Assembly: GCA_902533625.1 (NCBI GenBank)
Contig: CACAMI010000010.1
Span: forward strand, 1-62,913
Length of the DNA stretch: 62,913 nt
DNA from: an uncultured Alphaproteobacteria bacterium
GTDB taxonomy: Bacteria; Pseudomonadota; Alphaproteobacteria; Rhodobacterales; Rhodobacteraceae
Direction: 5' to 3'
Shown here: in pieces, positions 16,281 to 25,482 of the stretch
Position numbering within the stretch: the stretch's first letter is position 1
Layout: each line of letters begins with the position of its first letter
Made by a program: the position numbers and the translations under genes
Notes under the pieces: generated by a model
The model's input: only the letters and a program-made list of their open reading frames with translations
What the model was told of the DNA's origin: nothing
The model's database searches: none

Positions 16281-17127
16281 TTTTAGAAAAACTTCAGTCA
16301 ACAAAAAAGGTAAAATTTATGATCGTCCTATGATCTCTATAGTTGCTTTTTTCATCTCTATTGTCATTTTAACTCCCATACTTTGGGTTTTTTCATTGTC
16401 GTTAAAGAGCGGAAGGGAAACACTTAACTCTAAGCTTTTACCGAAATCTCCACAACCAGAAAACTATGTTGAGGCTTGGATACAGTATGATTTGGGGCAA
16501 TTTTTTTTCAACAGTATTTTGGTAACAGGCCTTTCCGTACTGGTGACGGTTTTTGTAGCTATGTCGGCAGCCTACGCATTCACTAAAATTCCTTTCAAAG
16601 GTAGTGAATTTCTATTTTCTCTTTTAGTGATAGCTATAATTATTCCACCTTCTGCACTTGTTGTTCCACTTTTAATCGAAATGAAGTTCTTTGGAATGTA
16701 CAATACTAGAGCTGGATTAGTTGTTCTTTATATAGCCTTTGGCTTACCAATTGCGATACTTGTTTTTCGAGGTTTTTTTGCTGGCATTCCTGACGAAATT
16801 ATTGAAGCTGCTAGACTTGACGGATGCACGGAGTATCAAGTTCTATGGAAAATACTAGCTCCGGTTTCCAAGGGAGCAATTGCTACAGTTACGATATTGT
16901 TATTTTTGGCGAATTGGAATGAATTTATTCTTGCACTAGTACTACTTAGAGATGCTGAAAACTTCACGCTTCCCATTGGCATTAATGCTCAGTTAGGCCA
17001 GTATACCAGCGATTATCATTTGATTGCGGCGGCATCAATAATCGCGGCAGTACCGGTTTTTATAGTTTATCTTGGACTTCAGAGTCAATTCGAACGGGGC
17101 GTGGCAGAGGGGGCATTAAAAGCTTAG
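16273..17127 (+). CDS. ABC sugar transporter permease (MalG/UgpE type)
   Basis: 284 residues, six membrane segments, with the EAA loop EAARLDGCTEYQVLWKILAP. The ATG overlaps the end of the first permease by 8 bp, so the two are translationally coupled. Completes the membrane heterodimer of the importer. Confidence 0.9.
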   Translation: MFNFRKTSVNKKGKIYDRPMISIVAFFISIVILTPILWVFSLSLKSGRETLNSKLLPKSPQPENYVEAWIQYDLGQFFFNSILVTGLSVLVTVFVAMSAAYAFTKIPFKGSEFLFSLLVIAIIIPPSALVVPLLIEMKFFGMYNTRAGLVVLYIAFGLPIAILVFRGFFAGIPDEIIEAARLDGCTEYQVLWKILAPVSKGAIATVTILLFLANWNEFILALVLLRDAENFTLPIGINAQLGQYTSDYHLIAAASIIAAVPVFIVYLGLQSQFERGVAEGALKA

Positions 17128-17139
17128 GAGGTAAAACAA

Positions 17140-17928
17140 ATGATTGAAAAAAAAATGTTAACTGGGAAAGTTGCAATGGTTACTGGAGCTGCATCTGGTT
17201 TAGGAAGAGGTTCTGCAATAGCGCTTGCTAAGGCTGGAGCATCTGTAGTTTGCAATGATATAAATAAGGACGAGTTGGCTAAGACAGTAGAATTAATATC
17301 TACCAATGGAGGAATAGCTGTCCCGGCCCTTGGCGACATAAGTAAAACTAATGAGGTTACTAGAATAATATCATCAGCAAAAAAACGATATGGCGGTCTT
17401 GACATTGTGCACGCTAATGCCGGGATTGAAAGATATGAGAACCTGGAAGTCATGAAGGATGTCGATATAAATCGTTTAATAGAGGTTGATTTGATTGGTG
17501 TTTTAATCTGTTTCCGAGAAGCTATTCCCTTTCTGAAGGAACGAGGTGGAGGATCTTTGATAGCAACATCTTCTGTGCAAGCAACTCATAGTTTGCCTGG
17601 CTGTGTAGTCTATGCAGCTGCTAAGGCTGGGGTTAATGCTGCGGTTAGAACACTAGCGCTTGAAGTTGGAAAAGATAACATCAGGGTTGCTTCTATATCT
17701 CCAGGTACAATTGATACCCCAATGCTAACTCGTGATCTGGAAGACATGGACGTTGAAAGTTCAAAAGATTTTCTACAGAAGGTAAAAAATGCGAATGCAC
17801 TCGGTAGGATTGGTACCTCTGAGGAAATCGGGGATGCAGTGGTTTGGCTAGCAAGTGATATGGCTTCGTACGTTACTGGAACAGATATCGTGGTTGATGG
17901 AGGATTTACAGCAGTGAAGAATTTTTGA
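17140..17928 (+). CDS. Short-chain dehydrogenase/reductase (SDR) 2
   Basis: 262 residues. TGAASGLG (15-22), NAG (93-95) and Y158-x3-K162 of classical SDRs; D40 at the end of strand 2 suggests NAD. AGGAGG lies 7 bases before the ATG. It sits inside the transport operon between permease and ATPase, so it probably makes the first oxidation of the imported compound (for example a sugar or polyol to a lactone or keto form). Confidence 0.88.
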   Translation: MIEKKMLTGKVAMVTGAASGLGRGSAIALAKAGASVVCNDINKDELAKTVELISTNGGIAVPALGDISKTNEVTRIISSAKKRYGGLDIVHANAGIERYENLEVMKDVDINRLIEVDLIGVLICFREAIPFLKERGGGSLIATSSVQATHSLPGCVVYAAAKAGVNAAVRTLALEVGKDNIRVASISPGTIDTPMLTRDLEDMDVESSKDFLQKVKNANALGRIGTSEEIGDAVVWLASDMASYVTGTDIVVDGGFTAVKNF

Positions 17929-19118
17929 TGGGCTCCATAGTTTTAAACAATTTGGGAAAGGTTTATGGAGAAGATACTGTTGCGGTTCACAACGTCAATT
18001 TGGAAATCAAAGATGGCGAATTTGTTGTTTTTGTTGGTCCCTCCGGATGTGGAAAATCTACGATATTGCGTATGATTGCTGGGCTGGAACACATTAGTTT
18101 TGGAGAAGTCATCATTAATGATGAAGTTATGAATAATGTCCCTGCTCGGGATCGAGACATAGCTATGGTGTTTCAAAACTATGCCCTTTATCCTCAGATG
18201 ACAGCTCGTCAAAATATCGGTTTTGCACTTGAAATGCGTAAATTACCTAGAGAAGAAATTGAGAAGCGAGTTTTAGAAACAGCTAGCACTCTTAATATTT
18301 CTGAGTTACTGGACCGCAAACCTAAAGAACTCTCAGGAGGTCAACGCCAAAGGGTCGCAATGGGGCGTGCCATAATTCGAAATGCTGAAGCCTATTTGCT
18401 CGATGAGCCATTATCAAATTTGGATGCAAAACTTAGGTCACAACTTAGGGAAGAGCTAAGTAAATTGCATGCTCGTCTAGGAGTTACAATGATCCATGTA
18501 ACCCATGATCAAATTGAGGCTATGACTTTAGGACAAAGGGTAGCCGTATTTTCAGTAGGGCACTTATTTCAATATGACACTCCTGAGACTTTATATAAAA
18601 GCCCAAATAGTATTTTTGTAGCTGGTTTTATAGGTAGTCCAACAATGAACTTTTTTGAGGCTGTCTCTACCAGAAAAGCCTCAGAACTTTCTATATCTGT
18701 AGGTAAAAGAAAAATTGGTATCCAAAATTATCAGGAGAGATTTAATATTAATCAAGATGGAAAGCTATTAGTTGGCATCCGTCCAGAGCATATAAATTGG
18801 GGAAATCATTCACTAGAGCTGGAAGATGGATTTCTGGCTAATGTTGAATTCATTGAAAACTTGGAGCCTGAGTCGTATGTGACAGCGATATTCGACGATA
18901 AAGAAATCAAAACACTAAGTTCCGACGACCTTGAAAAGTTTTCGAAAGGAACTTCAGAAACATTCAGTGGCACGAAAGATCCAGTAATTACCTTTCGTGT
19001 GAGTTCTGAAAATTTACCTCAAAAAAATTCTTCTATACTAATCTCGTTGCCCCCAGAAAAACTATATTTATTTAACGCCAATACTGGTCAATCTTATGGA
19101 AAGGAAATCAAATGGTAA
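17928..19118 (+). CDS. ABC sugar transporter ATPase (MalK/UgpC type)
   Basis: 396 residues from ATG 17,928, which overlaps the SDR stop in TGATG. Walker A GPSGCGKST (37-45), Q loop, signature LSGGQRQRVAMGRA, Walker B LLDEPLSNLD and the H loop THDQ are all present. The C-terminal ~140 residues form the TOBE/OB regulatory part of MalK-like ATPases. Energises the two permeases. Confidence 0.93.
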   Translation: MGSIVLNNLGKVYGEDTVAVHNVNLEIKDGEFVVFVGPSGCGKSTILRMIAGLEHISFGEVIINDEVMNNVPARDRDIAMVFQNYALYPQMTARQNIGFALEMRKLPREEIEKRVLETASTLNISELLDRKPKELSGGQRQRVAMGRAIIRNAEAYLLDEPLSNLDAKLRSQLREELSKLHARLGVTMIHVTHDQIEAMTLGQRVAVFSVGHLFQYDTPETLYKSPNSIFVAGFIGSPTMNFFEAVSTRKASELSISVGKRKIGIQNYQERFNINQDGKLLVGIRPEHINWGNHSLELEDGFLANVEFIENLEPESYVTAIFDDKEIKTLSSDDLEKFSKGTSETFSGTKDPVITFRVSSENLPQKNSSILISLPPEKLYLFNANTGQSYGKEIKW

Positions 19119-19990
19119 AATTAAATTTAGATACTCCCGTAGCTCTTGAAAAATTAGAGACATTTGCAGATGGTTTGGATCATTCGGAAGGCATAGCTAT
19201 TACGCCAAATGGTGATCTTTTTGTTGGTGGGGAGGCTGGGCAACTTTATCAAATTATTGATGAAAAGCCCGTAGAGGTAGCAAATACGGGGGGATTTTTA
19301 CTTGGTTTGGCATCTGATTCTTTGGGTCGAATTTATGCAATAGATGTCAAAAATCAAAAGGTGTGGCGTTATGATCAGAATGACAAAAGTCTTTCTGATT
19401 TTGCTATTGGTCCGGATGGCAATCCTTTTTCAGTGCCCAACTGGGGAACTTTTGATTCTTTAGGGAATTATTATTTAACTGACTCGGGAGGTTGGATGGA
19501 AAATGAGGGTCGAATTTGGATAATTAGACCTGGGTTGCAACCAGAAATTTGGTCCGAGGCATCTAAAGCATTTCCTAATGGTTGCTGTATTTCTCATGAT
19601 GGCACAAAACTGATCATTGTGGAAAGTGTACCAGGTGCAATAATAGAAATCCCAATCATAGAAAATGATCAGGCAGGCGGGCGAAAAGTACTGTGTGAAC
19701 TAGGATCCATTGTTCCTGATGGTGTAGCTTGCTGTAGTGATGGGGGCTTTGTTGTAGCGTGCTATCGTCCTGACATTATTTTGCATTGGCATGCTGAAAG
19801 TGGTTTGACTACTTTGGCTTTGGACCCGCGTGGTACTGTAATTGCGGCTCCAACCAATGTTGCTTTTACTGGCCCAAACTTAGAGACACTGATCGTTCCA
19901 AATTTAGGCAGATGGCACCTCACTAGAGGCAACTTAGGTGTCAAAGGTATTCCTCTTCATTATCCGACTCCTGAGCAGATAGGATCATAG
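19112..19990 (+). CDS. SMP-30/gluconolactonase-like lactonase
   Basis: 292 residues of a six-bladed beta-propeller. SEGIA near the N-terminus and repeated GDLFVGG and GRIYAID blades are typical, with metal ligands expected at the Glu of HSEG and Asn/Asp residues of later blades (PNWGTFD, LTDSGG). It would hydrolyse a sugar lactone made by one of the SDRs. Overlaps the ATPase gene by 7 bp. No signal peptide, so cytoplasmic. Confidence 0.82.
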   Translation: MVKLNLDTPVALEKLETFADGLDHSEGIAITPNGDLFVGGEAGQLYQIIDEKPVEVANTGGFLLGLASDSLGRIYAIDVKNQKVWRYDQNDKSLSDFAIGPDGNPFSVPNWGTFDSLGNYYLTDSGGWMENEGRIWIIRPGLQPEIWSEASKAFPNGCCISHDGTKLIIVESVPGAIIEIPIIENDQAGGRKVLCELGSIVPDGVACCSDGGFVVACYRPDIILHWHAESGLTTLALDPRGTVIAAPTNVAFTGPNLETLIVPNLGRWHLTRGNLGVKGIPLHYPTPEQIGS

Positions 19991-20027
19991 AGAGATATAG
20001 TATCGGACTAAAGATAAAGGTTTATAG

Positions 20028-20264
20028 ATGAAAACAAAATTAAAAATGCCAAAAATCAGTGACACAGCGAATGAGATGGTTGTTGTGGAGGTCTTAGTGT
20101 CGGTAGGAGAACAAATACGAAAAGATCAAGTACTTTTTACTGTTGAAACTGATAAGTCAGTAGTTGAAATACCATCACCTTTTGATGGAACAATCTTTGA
20201 AATCTTAGTCAGCGAAAATGGTGAAGTAAATATTGGTGATCAGACCATAATTATAGAAAGTTAA
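20028..20264 (+). CDS. Stand-alone lipoyl (biotinyl) carrier domain
   Basis: 78 residues, only a single lipoyl domain: KLKMPKISDTANEMVV at the start and ETDKSVVEIPSPFDG with the modifiable lysine K43. No peripheral-subunit-binding or acyltransferase domain follows; the stop comes right after the hammerhead fold. It could serve as the swinging arm for the E1 alpha/beta pair coded in the opposite operon. A biotin carrier is less likely, because no carboxylase is present and the motif is DKS, not MKM. Confidence 0.85.
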   Translation: MKTKLKMPKISDTANEMVVVEVLVSVGEQIRKDQVLFTVETDKSVVEIPSPFDGTIFEILVSENGEVNIGDQTIIIES

Positions 20265-20266
20265 AA

Positions 20267-20770
20267 ATGGTAGCTAAAATACATGATGCTAGGGAAAATC
20301 GATTTGGAGGTTTTTTTGAAGACTTCAATGTTGGGGATGTTTATAAGCACTGGCCGGGGAAGACAATTACTGAGAGTGACAATCACTTTTTCTGCCTTCT
20401 AACAATGGCTGCAAGTCCTATACATATTGATCAAAATTTTGCGAGCACTGAACTTCTAAATGGAAAAAATTTGGTTGTGGGTACCTACATATATTCACTA
20501 CTTTTGGGAATGAGTGTTCCAGATATATCTGGACGGGCAATTGCAAACCTTGGTTTGAAAGATCTAAAGCACATAGCCCCGATGTACCATGGAGACACAT
20601 TATATGGATCAACTGAAATTATTAACTTGCGAAGATCAGTTTCAAAGATAAATCAGGGAATTCTAACAGTTTGTACAAACGGATATAATCAGGAAGGAAC
20701 AAAGGTTTGTACCTTTACTCGTTCAGTTCTATTGCCAATGCGGTTGAGCACGGGGAAAAAAAATGGGTAA
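20267..20770 (+). CDS. MaoC-like (R)-enoyl-CoA hydratase/dehydratase
   Basis: 167 residues, single hot-dog domain. The hydratase motif is visible as SPIHID (50-55), but the usual Asp of the GDxNPxHxD signature is replaced (MAASPIHID), so activity may be altered or of the mesaconyl/beta-methylmalyl-CoA type. Directly follows the lipoyl gene (2 bp gap) and overlaps the CoA-transferase gene by 8 bp, which points to a CoA-ester intermediate. Confidence 0.8.
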   Translation: MVAKIHDARENRFGGFFEDFNVGDVYKHWPGKTITESDNHFFCLLTMAASPIHIDQNFASTELLNGKNLVVGTYIYSLLLGMSVPDISGRAIANLGLKDLKHIAPMYHGDTLYGSTEIINLRRSVSKINQGILTVCTNGYNQEGTKVCTFTRSVLLPMRLSTGKKNG

Positions 20771-21914
20771 CAAAAATATTGGTCCGCTTAACGACATAAA
20801 GGTCGTTGAATTGGCTACTGTGTTAGCGGGACCGGGAGTGGGCCGATATCTTGCAGATTTTGGAGCTGAAGTAATAAAAGTTGAGAGTCCTGAAGGTGAC
20901 CCTACCCGAAGAATGGGATGGACTGGTACTAATGAGTCTGATTCATATTTCTGGAAATTAATAAATAGAAACAAATCAGTAATTTCTCTTGATCTAAAGA
21001 TCAGTGAAAATAAGGAAATATTATGGGCCATTATTAAAGATGTTGATGTATTAATTGAAAACTTTAGACCGGGAAAACTTGCTAAATTAGGCTTTAGTAG
21101 TGAAGAATTGCTAAAAGCTAACCCCAAATTGGTAATCCTGAGGTTGACTGGATTTGGTCAAACCGGTCCATATTCTTCATATCCAGGCTTCGCAACAATA
21201 GTAGATGCCTTGAGTGGGTTTTCTAATTTACTTGGTGAACCGCAGGGGACTCCTTCACTTCCTCCAATTGCTCTTGCTGACGAACTTACTGCTCTGGTGG
21301 GTGCTTTCTCTGTTATGCTTGCGTTACGACATGCTGAAAAAAGAGGTGAAGGACAAGAAGTTGATGTAAATTTGTTGACTTCCATGTTCCAGATAATGGG
21401 TGCTCTTCCCTCTGCGTATGCTCATATGGGTTATCTCCAACCAAGACTAGGATCTGGAATTCCCTACACAGTTCCTAGAGGAACTTATAAATCCGTTGAC
21501 AATATATGGTTAGCTATTTCATGTTCTAGTGATAGCGTGTCCGACCGAGTACTCAATCTTTTGGGGTTAAATGATGATCCGCGATTTGTCAATTTTCAGA
21601 GCCGTTCCAAAAATCGCGAACTCCTTGAAGGTTATGTAAAAGAGTGGGTCGGAAAGCGAACTTACAGCGAAGTCTTAGATAAATTTAGAGAAGCTGATGC
21701 TGCGGTTGGAAAGGTAATGAGTATGGAAGAAATTTTCACAGACGAGCATTTCTTATCACGCGATATGATAACAGATGTTGAAGGTGTGCAGATGCAAAAT
21801 CTCGTTGCCAAACTATATAAAAGTCCAGGAAATCTTCGCCATCCAGGAAGAAAGTTTAATCAAAATTCAAAGGAAATTCTTAGAAGATATAGTAAGAAAA
21901 AGAGAAATAACTGA
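20763..21914 (+). CDS. Class III CoA-transferase (CaiB/BaiF family)
   Basis: 383 residues. Family motifs seen are VVELATVLAGPGVGRYLADFGAEVIKVE at the N-terminus, NRNKSVISLDLK and LIENFRPG. These enzymes move CoA between carboxylic acids. With MaoC next to it, the pathway probably activates an acid intermediate to its CoA ester, hydrates or dehydrates it, and passes it on. Donor and acceptor unknown. Confidence 0.9.
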   Translation: MGNKNIGPLNDIKVVELATVLAGPGVGRYLADFGAEVIKVESPEGDPTRRMGWTGTNESDSYFWKLINRNKSVISLDLKISENKEILWAIIKDVDVLIENFRPGKLAKLGFSSEELLKANPKLVILRLTGFGQTGPYSSYPGFATIVDALSGFSNLLGEPQGTPSLPPIALADELTALVGAFSVMLALRHAEKRGEGQEVDVNLLTSMFQIMGALPSAYAHMGYLQPRLGSGIPYTVPRGTYKSVDNIWLAISCSSDSVSDRVLNLLGLNDDPRFVNFQSRSKNRELLEGYVKEWVGKRTYSEVLDKFREADAAVGKVMSMEEIFTDEHFLSRDMITDVEGVQMQNLVAKLYKSPGNLRHPGRKFNQNSKEILRRYSKKKRNN

Positions 21915-21935
21915 GAAAAATGAAAGGATAAATTT

Positions 21936-22991
21936 ATGCCTCTTAAAGTAGGAGTAATAGGATGTGGATTTCAGGGTCGGTTGCATGTTGACTGTTTGAC
22001 AAAAATTTCGGATGTAGAAGTAATAGCAATAGTGGATACAAATACTGATAGACTGAATGAGTTAGGTAATGATTTTAATATAAATTCTCGCTATCATGAT
22101 TATCGTGAGTTTCTTGAAGATTGCCGCTGTGATTTAGTAACCATTTGTACTATGCCAGTTTTTCATTCGGAAATGACTATAGCAGCACTAGAGAATGGCG
22201 CTCATGTATTGTGTGAAAAACCCCTCGCTATGAATGCCCAAGAAGGTAAAGAAATGGTTTTAGCCGCGAAGAAAGCGGGAAAAATTCTTGCAGTTGGTTA
22301 TAATATGCGTTTCACTCCTAATGCATTATTAATTTCTGATTTCATCGAAAAGGGAAAACTAGGTAAGCCTATCAAAACCCGTGCTTGGGCAAATGCATCA
22401 CAAATTCCTTGGTGGGGTGAACATTATCGGAGAGAAATTTCGGGTGGAGGGGCACTTGCGGCTACTGCCGTTCATTTTCTGGATCTTGCGCTACATTTTT
22501 CAGGGTTCCCAAAACCAATTAGCGTAAGTGCCAGCTCAACGTCTTTATTTCCACGGAAAAGAGGAGGAACAATACCAAAGGGGGTGTCCCCGAATCTTTA
22601 TACATCAGAAGATTTGATTAGCGCCCATATTCGCTTTGACAATGGATTTTGGTTAGATTTGGAAGGGTCGTGGATAGATAACCAACCCAGTGTAGATGGA
22701 CAGCCATCATGGGATTATAGTCTTGATTCTATAGGAGAAACTGGTCAGGTGAGGTTTGATCCACTTTCAATTAGGACTGAGGACAATGGAGAAATAATTG
22801 ATGTTTTATCGAAAGATACACTTTCCGATGTTTCCTTCCCGCCTTCTGTGGCAGCACTGATTTTAGATGTAATTCAGGCAGTCCGAGATGGAAGGCAACC
22901 TAAAGTTACTGGCGAGGAGGCACTTGCTGTGCAAATAATCGTTGATGCCATTTATGAGTCCGCAAAGACCTTTAAAGAAGTCCGTATGTAA
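21936..22991 (+). CDS. Gfo/Idh/MocA-family NAD(P)-dependent dehydrogenase
   Basis: 351 residues. The Rossmann motif GVIGCGFQGRLH is at the N-terminus, and the catalytic lysine is in CEKPLA. The C-terminal sheet domain (GGGALAATAVHFLDLALHF) supplies the substrate His. This family oxidises inositols, sugars and sugar alcohols. Last gene of the rightward operon; it ends only 31 bp before the tRNA-Gln 3' end, so cassette A has almost no spare DNA on that side. Confidence 0.9.
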   Translation: MPLKVGVIGCGFQGRLHVDCLTKISDVEVIAIVDTNTDRLNELGNDFNINSRYHDYREFLEDCRCDLVTICTMPVFHSEMTIAALENGAHVLCEKPLAMNAQEGKEMVLAAKKAGKILAVGYNMRFTPNALLISDFIEKGKLGKPIKTRAWANASQIPWWGEHYRREISGGGALAATAVHFLDLALHFSGFPKPISVSASSTSLFPRKRGGTIPKGVSPNLYTSEDLISAHIRFDNGFWLDLEGSWIDNQPSVDGQPSWDYSLDSIGETGQVRFDPLSIRTEDNGEIIDVLSKDTLSDVSFPPSVAALILDVIQAVRDGRQPKVTGEEALAVQIIVDAIYESAKTFKEVRM

Positions 22992-23021
22992 GAGGTAAGG
23001 AAAAATATTTTTTTTGAGGAG

Positions 23022-23096
23022 TGGCTGGGGTGGTAGGATTCGAACCTACGGTACACGATACCAAAAACCGATGCCTTACCGCTTGGCTACACCCCA
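23022..23096 (-). tRNA. tRNA-Gln (anticodon TTG)
   Basis: 75 nt including encoded CCA. Read on the minus strand: acceptor stem TGGGGTG/CACCCCA, D arm GCCAAGCGGTAAGGC, anticodon loop TTTTGGT with anticodon TTG, and T arm GTAGG-TTCGAAT-CCTAC. The anticodon stem has a T-T mismatch at its base. The only intact copy in the window, and the anchor of the cassette array. Confidence 0.97.
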
Positions 23097-23105
23097 ACTA
23101 GCCTT

Positions 23106-23134
23106 TTTTTATTTTGTTTTAATTTAGTGTGCAA
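23106..23134 (-). promoter_or_regulatory. putative tRNA-Gln promoter
   Basis: On the minus strand: TTGCAC (-35), 17 bp, TAAAAA (-10), ending 10 bp before the tRNA 5' end. The displaced 5' half at 25,558 has a promoter with the same geometry but a different sequence. Confidence 0.45.
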
Positions 23135-23264
23135 GGATAAAATAGATATTACACCCCACATGTATTCACATTATTGGATTTCATTGGCAGATTTTGACAT
23201 TCATGCCATTGGTATGATTTAACATCCTTGATGTAAGTTTTTTTATAGAAAAAGTATTTTTTTG

Positions 23265-23280
23265 TGACAAATACCGACAA
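23265..23280. repeat. possible inverted arm repeats beside the intact tRNA-Gln
   Basis: TGACAA and CGACAA, 10 bp apart, resembling the complement of the TTGTCA units near the other att sites. Weak by itself; supported only by position inside cassette E. No gene is seen in 23,100-23,479. Confidence 0.3.
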
Positions 23281-23478
23281 TAAAAATAGATTTCTTTTTT
23301 GATATAAATTCATTTAAAGATCTTATAAATATGTTTTTATCTTATTCTGTAGAAAAGCCAATGGTAAGCTATTAAAAAAATGTTTATATTTTTCTTTAAA
23401 ATGAATTATTATCATAATATTAAAATTGATTGTCTTAGAAGTTATTTTTTAAAAGGCTTCTATAAAATTAAACTTGGT

Positions 23479-25287
23479 ATGAAGTTTGTTCTTAAATTTA
23501 TTGTTTTTCTTACCGTTGTTTTGATTAATAATAATGCATTTGCAGCAGACCAAACAATAAACAGTAATACTTCTCTCAATTCAGATAATACAGGTAGAGT
23601 CACTTTTGGTGCAGACAACATAACTTTAGATGTAGGGAATTCTAGTAATACAATACTGGATAAGCCCTCAAGAACCATTCAAGGTGAGAATACTAATAAC
23701 AATACACTAAATATATTTTCAGGTTCAACAGTTAAAACTAGTACTAATGATAGAGTAATTTATATACATGGTGCTGATGGATTCACTATTAACAATTATG
23801 GAACCGTTGAAAGCTCTAGAGGCGTATCAATTTCTATGGATGGGACAACTAATACATCAATAAATAATTTTTCAAATGGAGTTCTTGAAACTTTAAGAGG
23901 AAATATAGCGGCAAATTCTGGTACAAATTCTAACAATACAATCGAAAATTATGGTAAGATTTATAGTACTGGAACTTCTGGTTCTTCAACATATGATGTA
24001 ATAGATTTCAATGCTTCATCTGCTTCAAATACAATTACAAATCACGCTGGGGGTGAAATTTATACTATGGGTGAGGGGGTAACAATTAGATTAGGTGCTT
24101 CATCTACTCTAGTAAATAGTGGAGTGATAGCTATTTATTCCGATCCTACGGATATTGCTATTCAAACAAGTGGTGATAACAACACAATAACTCTAAAAGA
24201 TAAAAGTATTTTAATTGGCAAAATAAAAATTGGTGCTGGTACTTCAGGAAATAAACTTCAATTAAATCATGGAATAGGTAGTACATATTTTTATGAAACT
24301 GAGGGTGATTTTGATTTGGAAGATTTAGATGGGAACCAGATTGTTAAAGGTTCAGCTGGATCAGTAAATCAAGGAGCTCAAGAAACTATTGATGAGATGT
24401 TAGGATACAAAACAAGACAAATTAGAAATTCAATAGATCGTTATAAGGATGAAAAACATTTTTATGACACTTCTTCTGACTGGGGAGAAACCTACTATTA
24501 TTCTATTAAAAGAAATAGCAGTGTGAAAAACAGAACTTCAGAATATGAATTCGATGCTTATGGTGTTAATCTTTTTAAATCTCTTGAAGACACACGTTTA
24601 ATTGTATCATATGAAAAAGGTCAACAAGATTTTGGAAGCGATTTCAAGATATCTAAGCATCATGTGCTAATAGGATTTCTATATGATGATCATCATAAAT
24701 ACAACAACACAATAGAGGAAACTTTTATTTTAGCTGGTTTAACATCAAATAATAGCAAAAGAACAATTCTTACAAATACAACTTTAACAGGTAAGCTTGA
24801 TGTAACAGATCAATACAATTCTTATGAAATAATGTTAGGGAAAAAGTTTATTAAGAGTGACAATAAAAACGAAAAAACAAATTTTTCCCCAAACTTTGGA
24901 TATACTATTAACTATTTAAATTTACCATCACATGAAGAAAGTCATTACTTTAAATGGGACAAAAAGAATCTTGTCCAATTTTCTGGATATGTAACTGATG
25001 AATATATAAAAAAGTTTGAAACTTTTGATTCTAGTTTTTCGTTTGGTTGGGATCTAGATTTTAGAACCATAATAGCCGGAAAAAAACAACAATATAAAAT
25101 AAACGAGACATCTGCTACCTATTCTCAGAAAGAAAATTTAGTGAAAGAATTAACTCTCGGAACAAGTTTAGGTTACAAATCTAATATTTCTAAAAATTCC
25201 TATTTTTATGCTAATATTGATGCAAGTTATTCTAGTCAATTTGCGCATAAATTTGGAGTATCGATCGGAATTAAAGCAGCATTTTGA
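23479..25287 (+). CDS. Autotransporter-like outer-membrane protein with Asn/Thr-rich passenger
   Basis: 602 residues from ATG 23,479, chosen because a clear signal peptide (MKFVLKFIVFLTVV...NNNAFA) starts there; the frame is open upstream to 23,380. The passenger is rich in Asn, Ser, Thr and Gly with short repeated beta strands (INNYGTVESSRG, IENYGKIYSTG, LVNSGVIAIYS), the look of a beta-helix. The last ~280 residues alternate aromatic and polar residues and end in ...GIKAAF, a C-terminal Phe as in outer-membrane barrels. It would display the passenger on the cell surface. More AT-rich than its neighbours, consistent with transfer. Sole gene of cassette E. Confidence 0.75.
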   Translation: MKFVLKFIVFLTVVLINNNAFAADQTINSNTSLNSDNTGRVTFGADNITLDVGNSSNTILDKPSRTIQGENTNNNTLNIFSGSTVKTSTNDRVIYIHGADGFTINNYGTVESSRGVSISMDGTTNTSINNFSNGVLETLRGNIAANSGTNSNNTIENYGKIYSTGTSGSSTYDVIDFNASSASNTITNHAGGEIYTMGEGVTIRLGASSTLVNSGVIAIYSDPTDIAIQTSGDNNTITLKDKSILIGKIKIGAGTSGNKLQLNHGIGSTYFYETEGDFDLEDLDGNQIVKGSAGSVNQGAQETIDEMLGYKTRQIRNSIDRYKDEKHFYDTSSDWGETYYYSIKRNSSVKNRTSEYEFDAYGVNLFKSLEDTRLIVSYEKGQQDFGSDFKISKHHVLIGFLYDDHHKYNNTIEETFILAGLTSNNSKRTILTNTTLTGKLDVTDQYNSYEIMLGKKFIKSDNKNEKTNFSPNFGYTINYLNLPSHEESHYFKWDKKNLVQFSGYVTDEYIKKFETFDSSFSFGWDLDFRTIIAGKKQQYKINETSATYSQKENLVKELTLGTSLGYKSNISKNSYFYANIDASYSSQFAHKFGVSIGIKAAF

Positions 25288-25448
25288 AATTAAGAATATT
25301 GGACAAAGTTATTTTTTATTATAAAACGTTTTAACCTTTCTAGACCATTCATCCATTGGAATAACAAATGGGCATTTATTCACATTTTTTCTAGATAGAT
25401 GAAGGTAGAATGGTTGAGGACTTTGAAGAAATTCAAGTAACTCGAAAT

Positions 25449-25482
25449 GTAGTCACAAAGTAGTCACAACTACTGATAACAT
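25449..25482. repeat. putative arm repeats near the displaced tRNA-Gln half
   Basis: Two 11-bp units GTAGTCACAAA and GTAGTCACAAC at 25,449 and 25,460, followed by CTACTGATAAC, the complement of GTTATCAGTAG (compare GTTATCAGTAG at 1036). About 90 bp from the half-tRNA at 25,558. Same two motifs and same period as the other arms, placed on the opposite side. Confidence 0.5.

Larger units (their letters stand above)
7397..23021. mobile_element. tRNA-Gln cassette A (15.6-kb regulated catabolic island)
   Basis: Segment between att copy 4 and the complete tRNA-Gln gene. It holds a LacI regulator, divergent catabolic and transport operons and their operators, 17 genes in all, with no recombinase. 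The right end lacks visible arm repeats. By position it is the segment directly at the intact tRNA on the 3' side. Confidence 0.65.
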
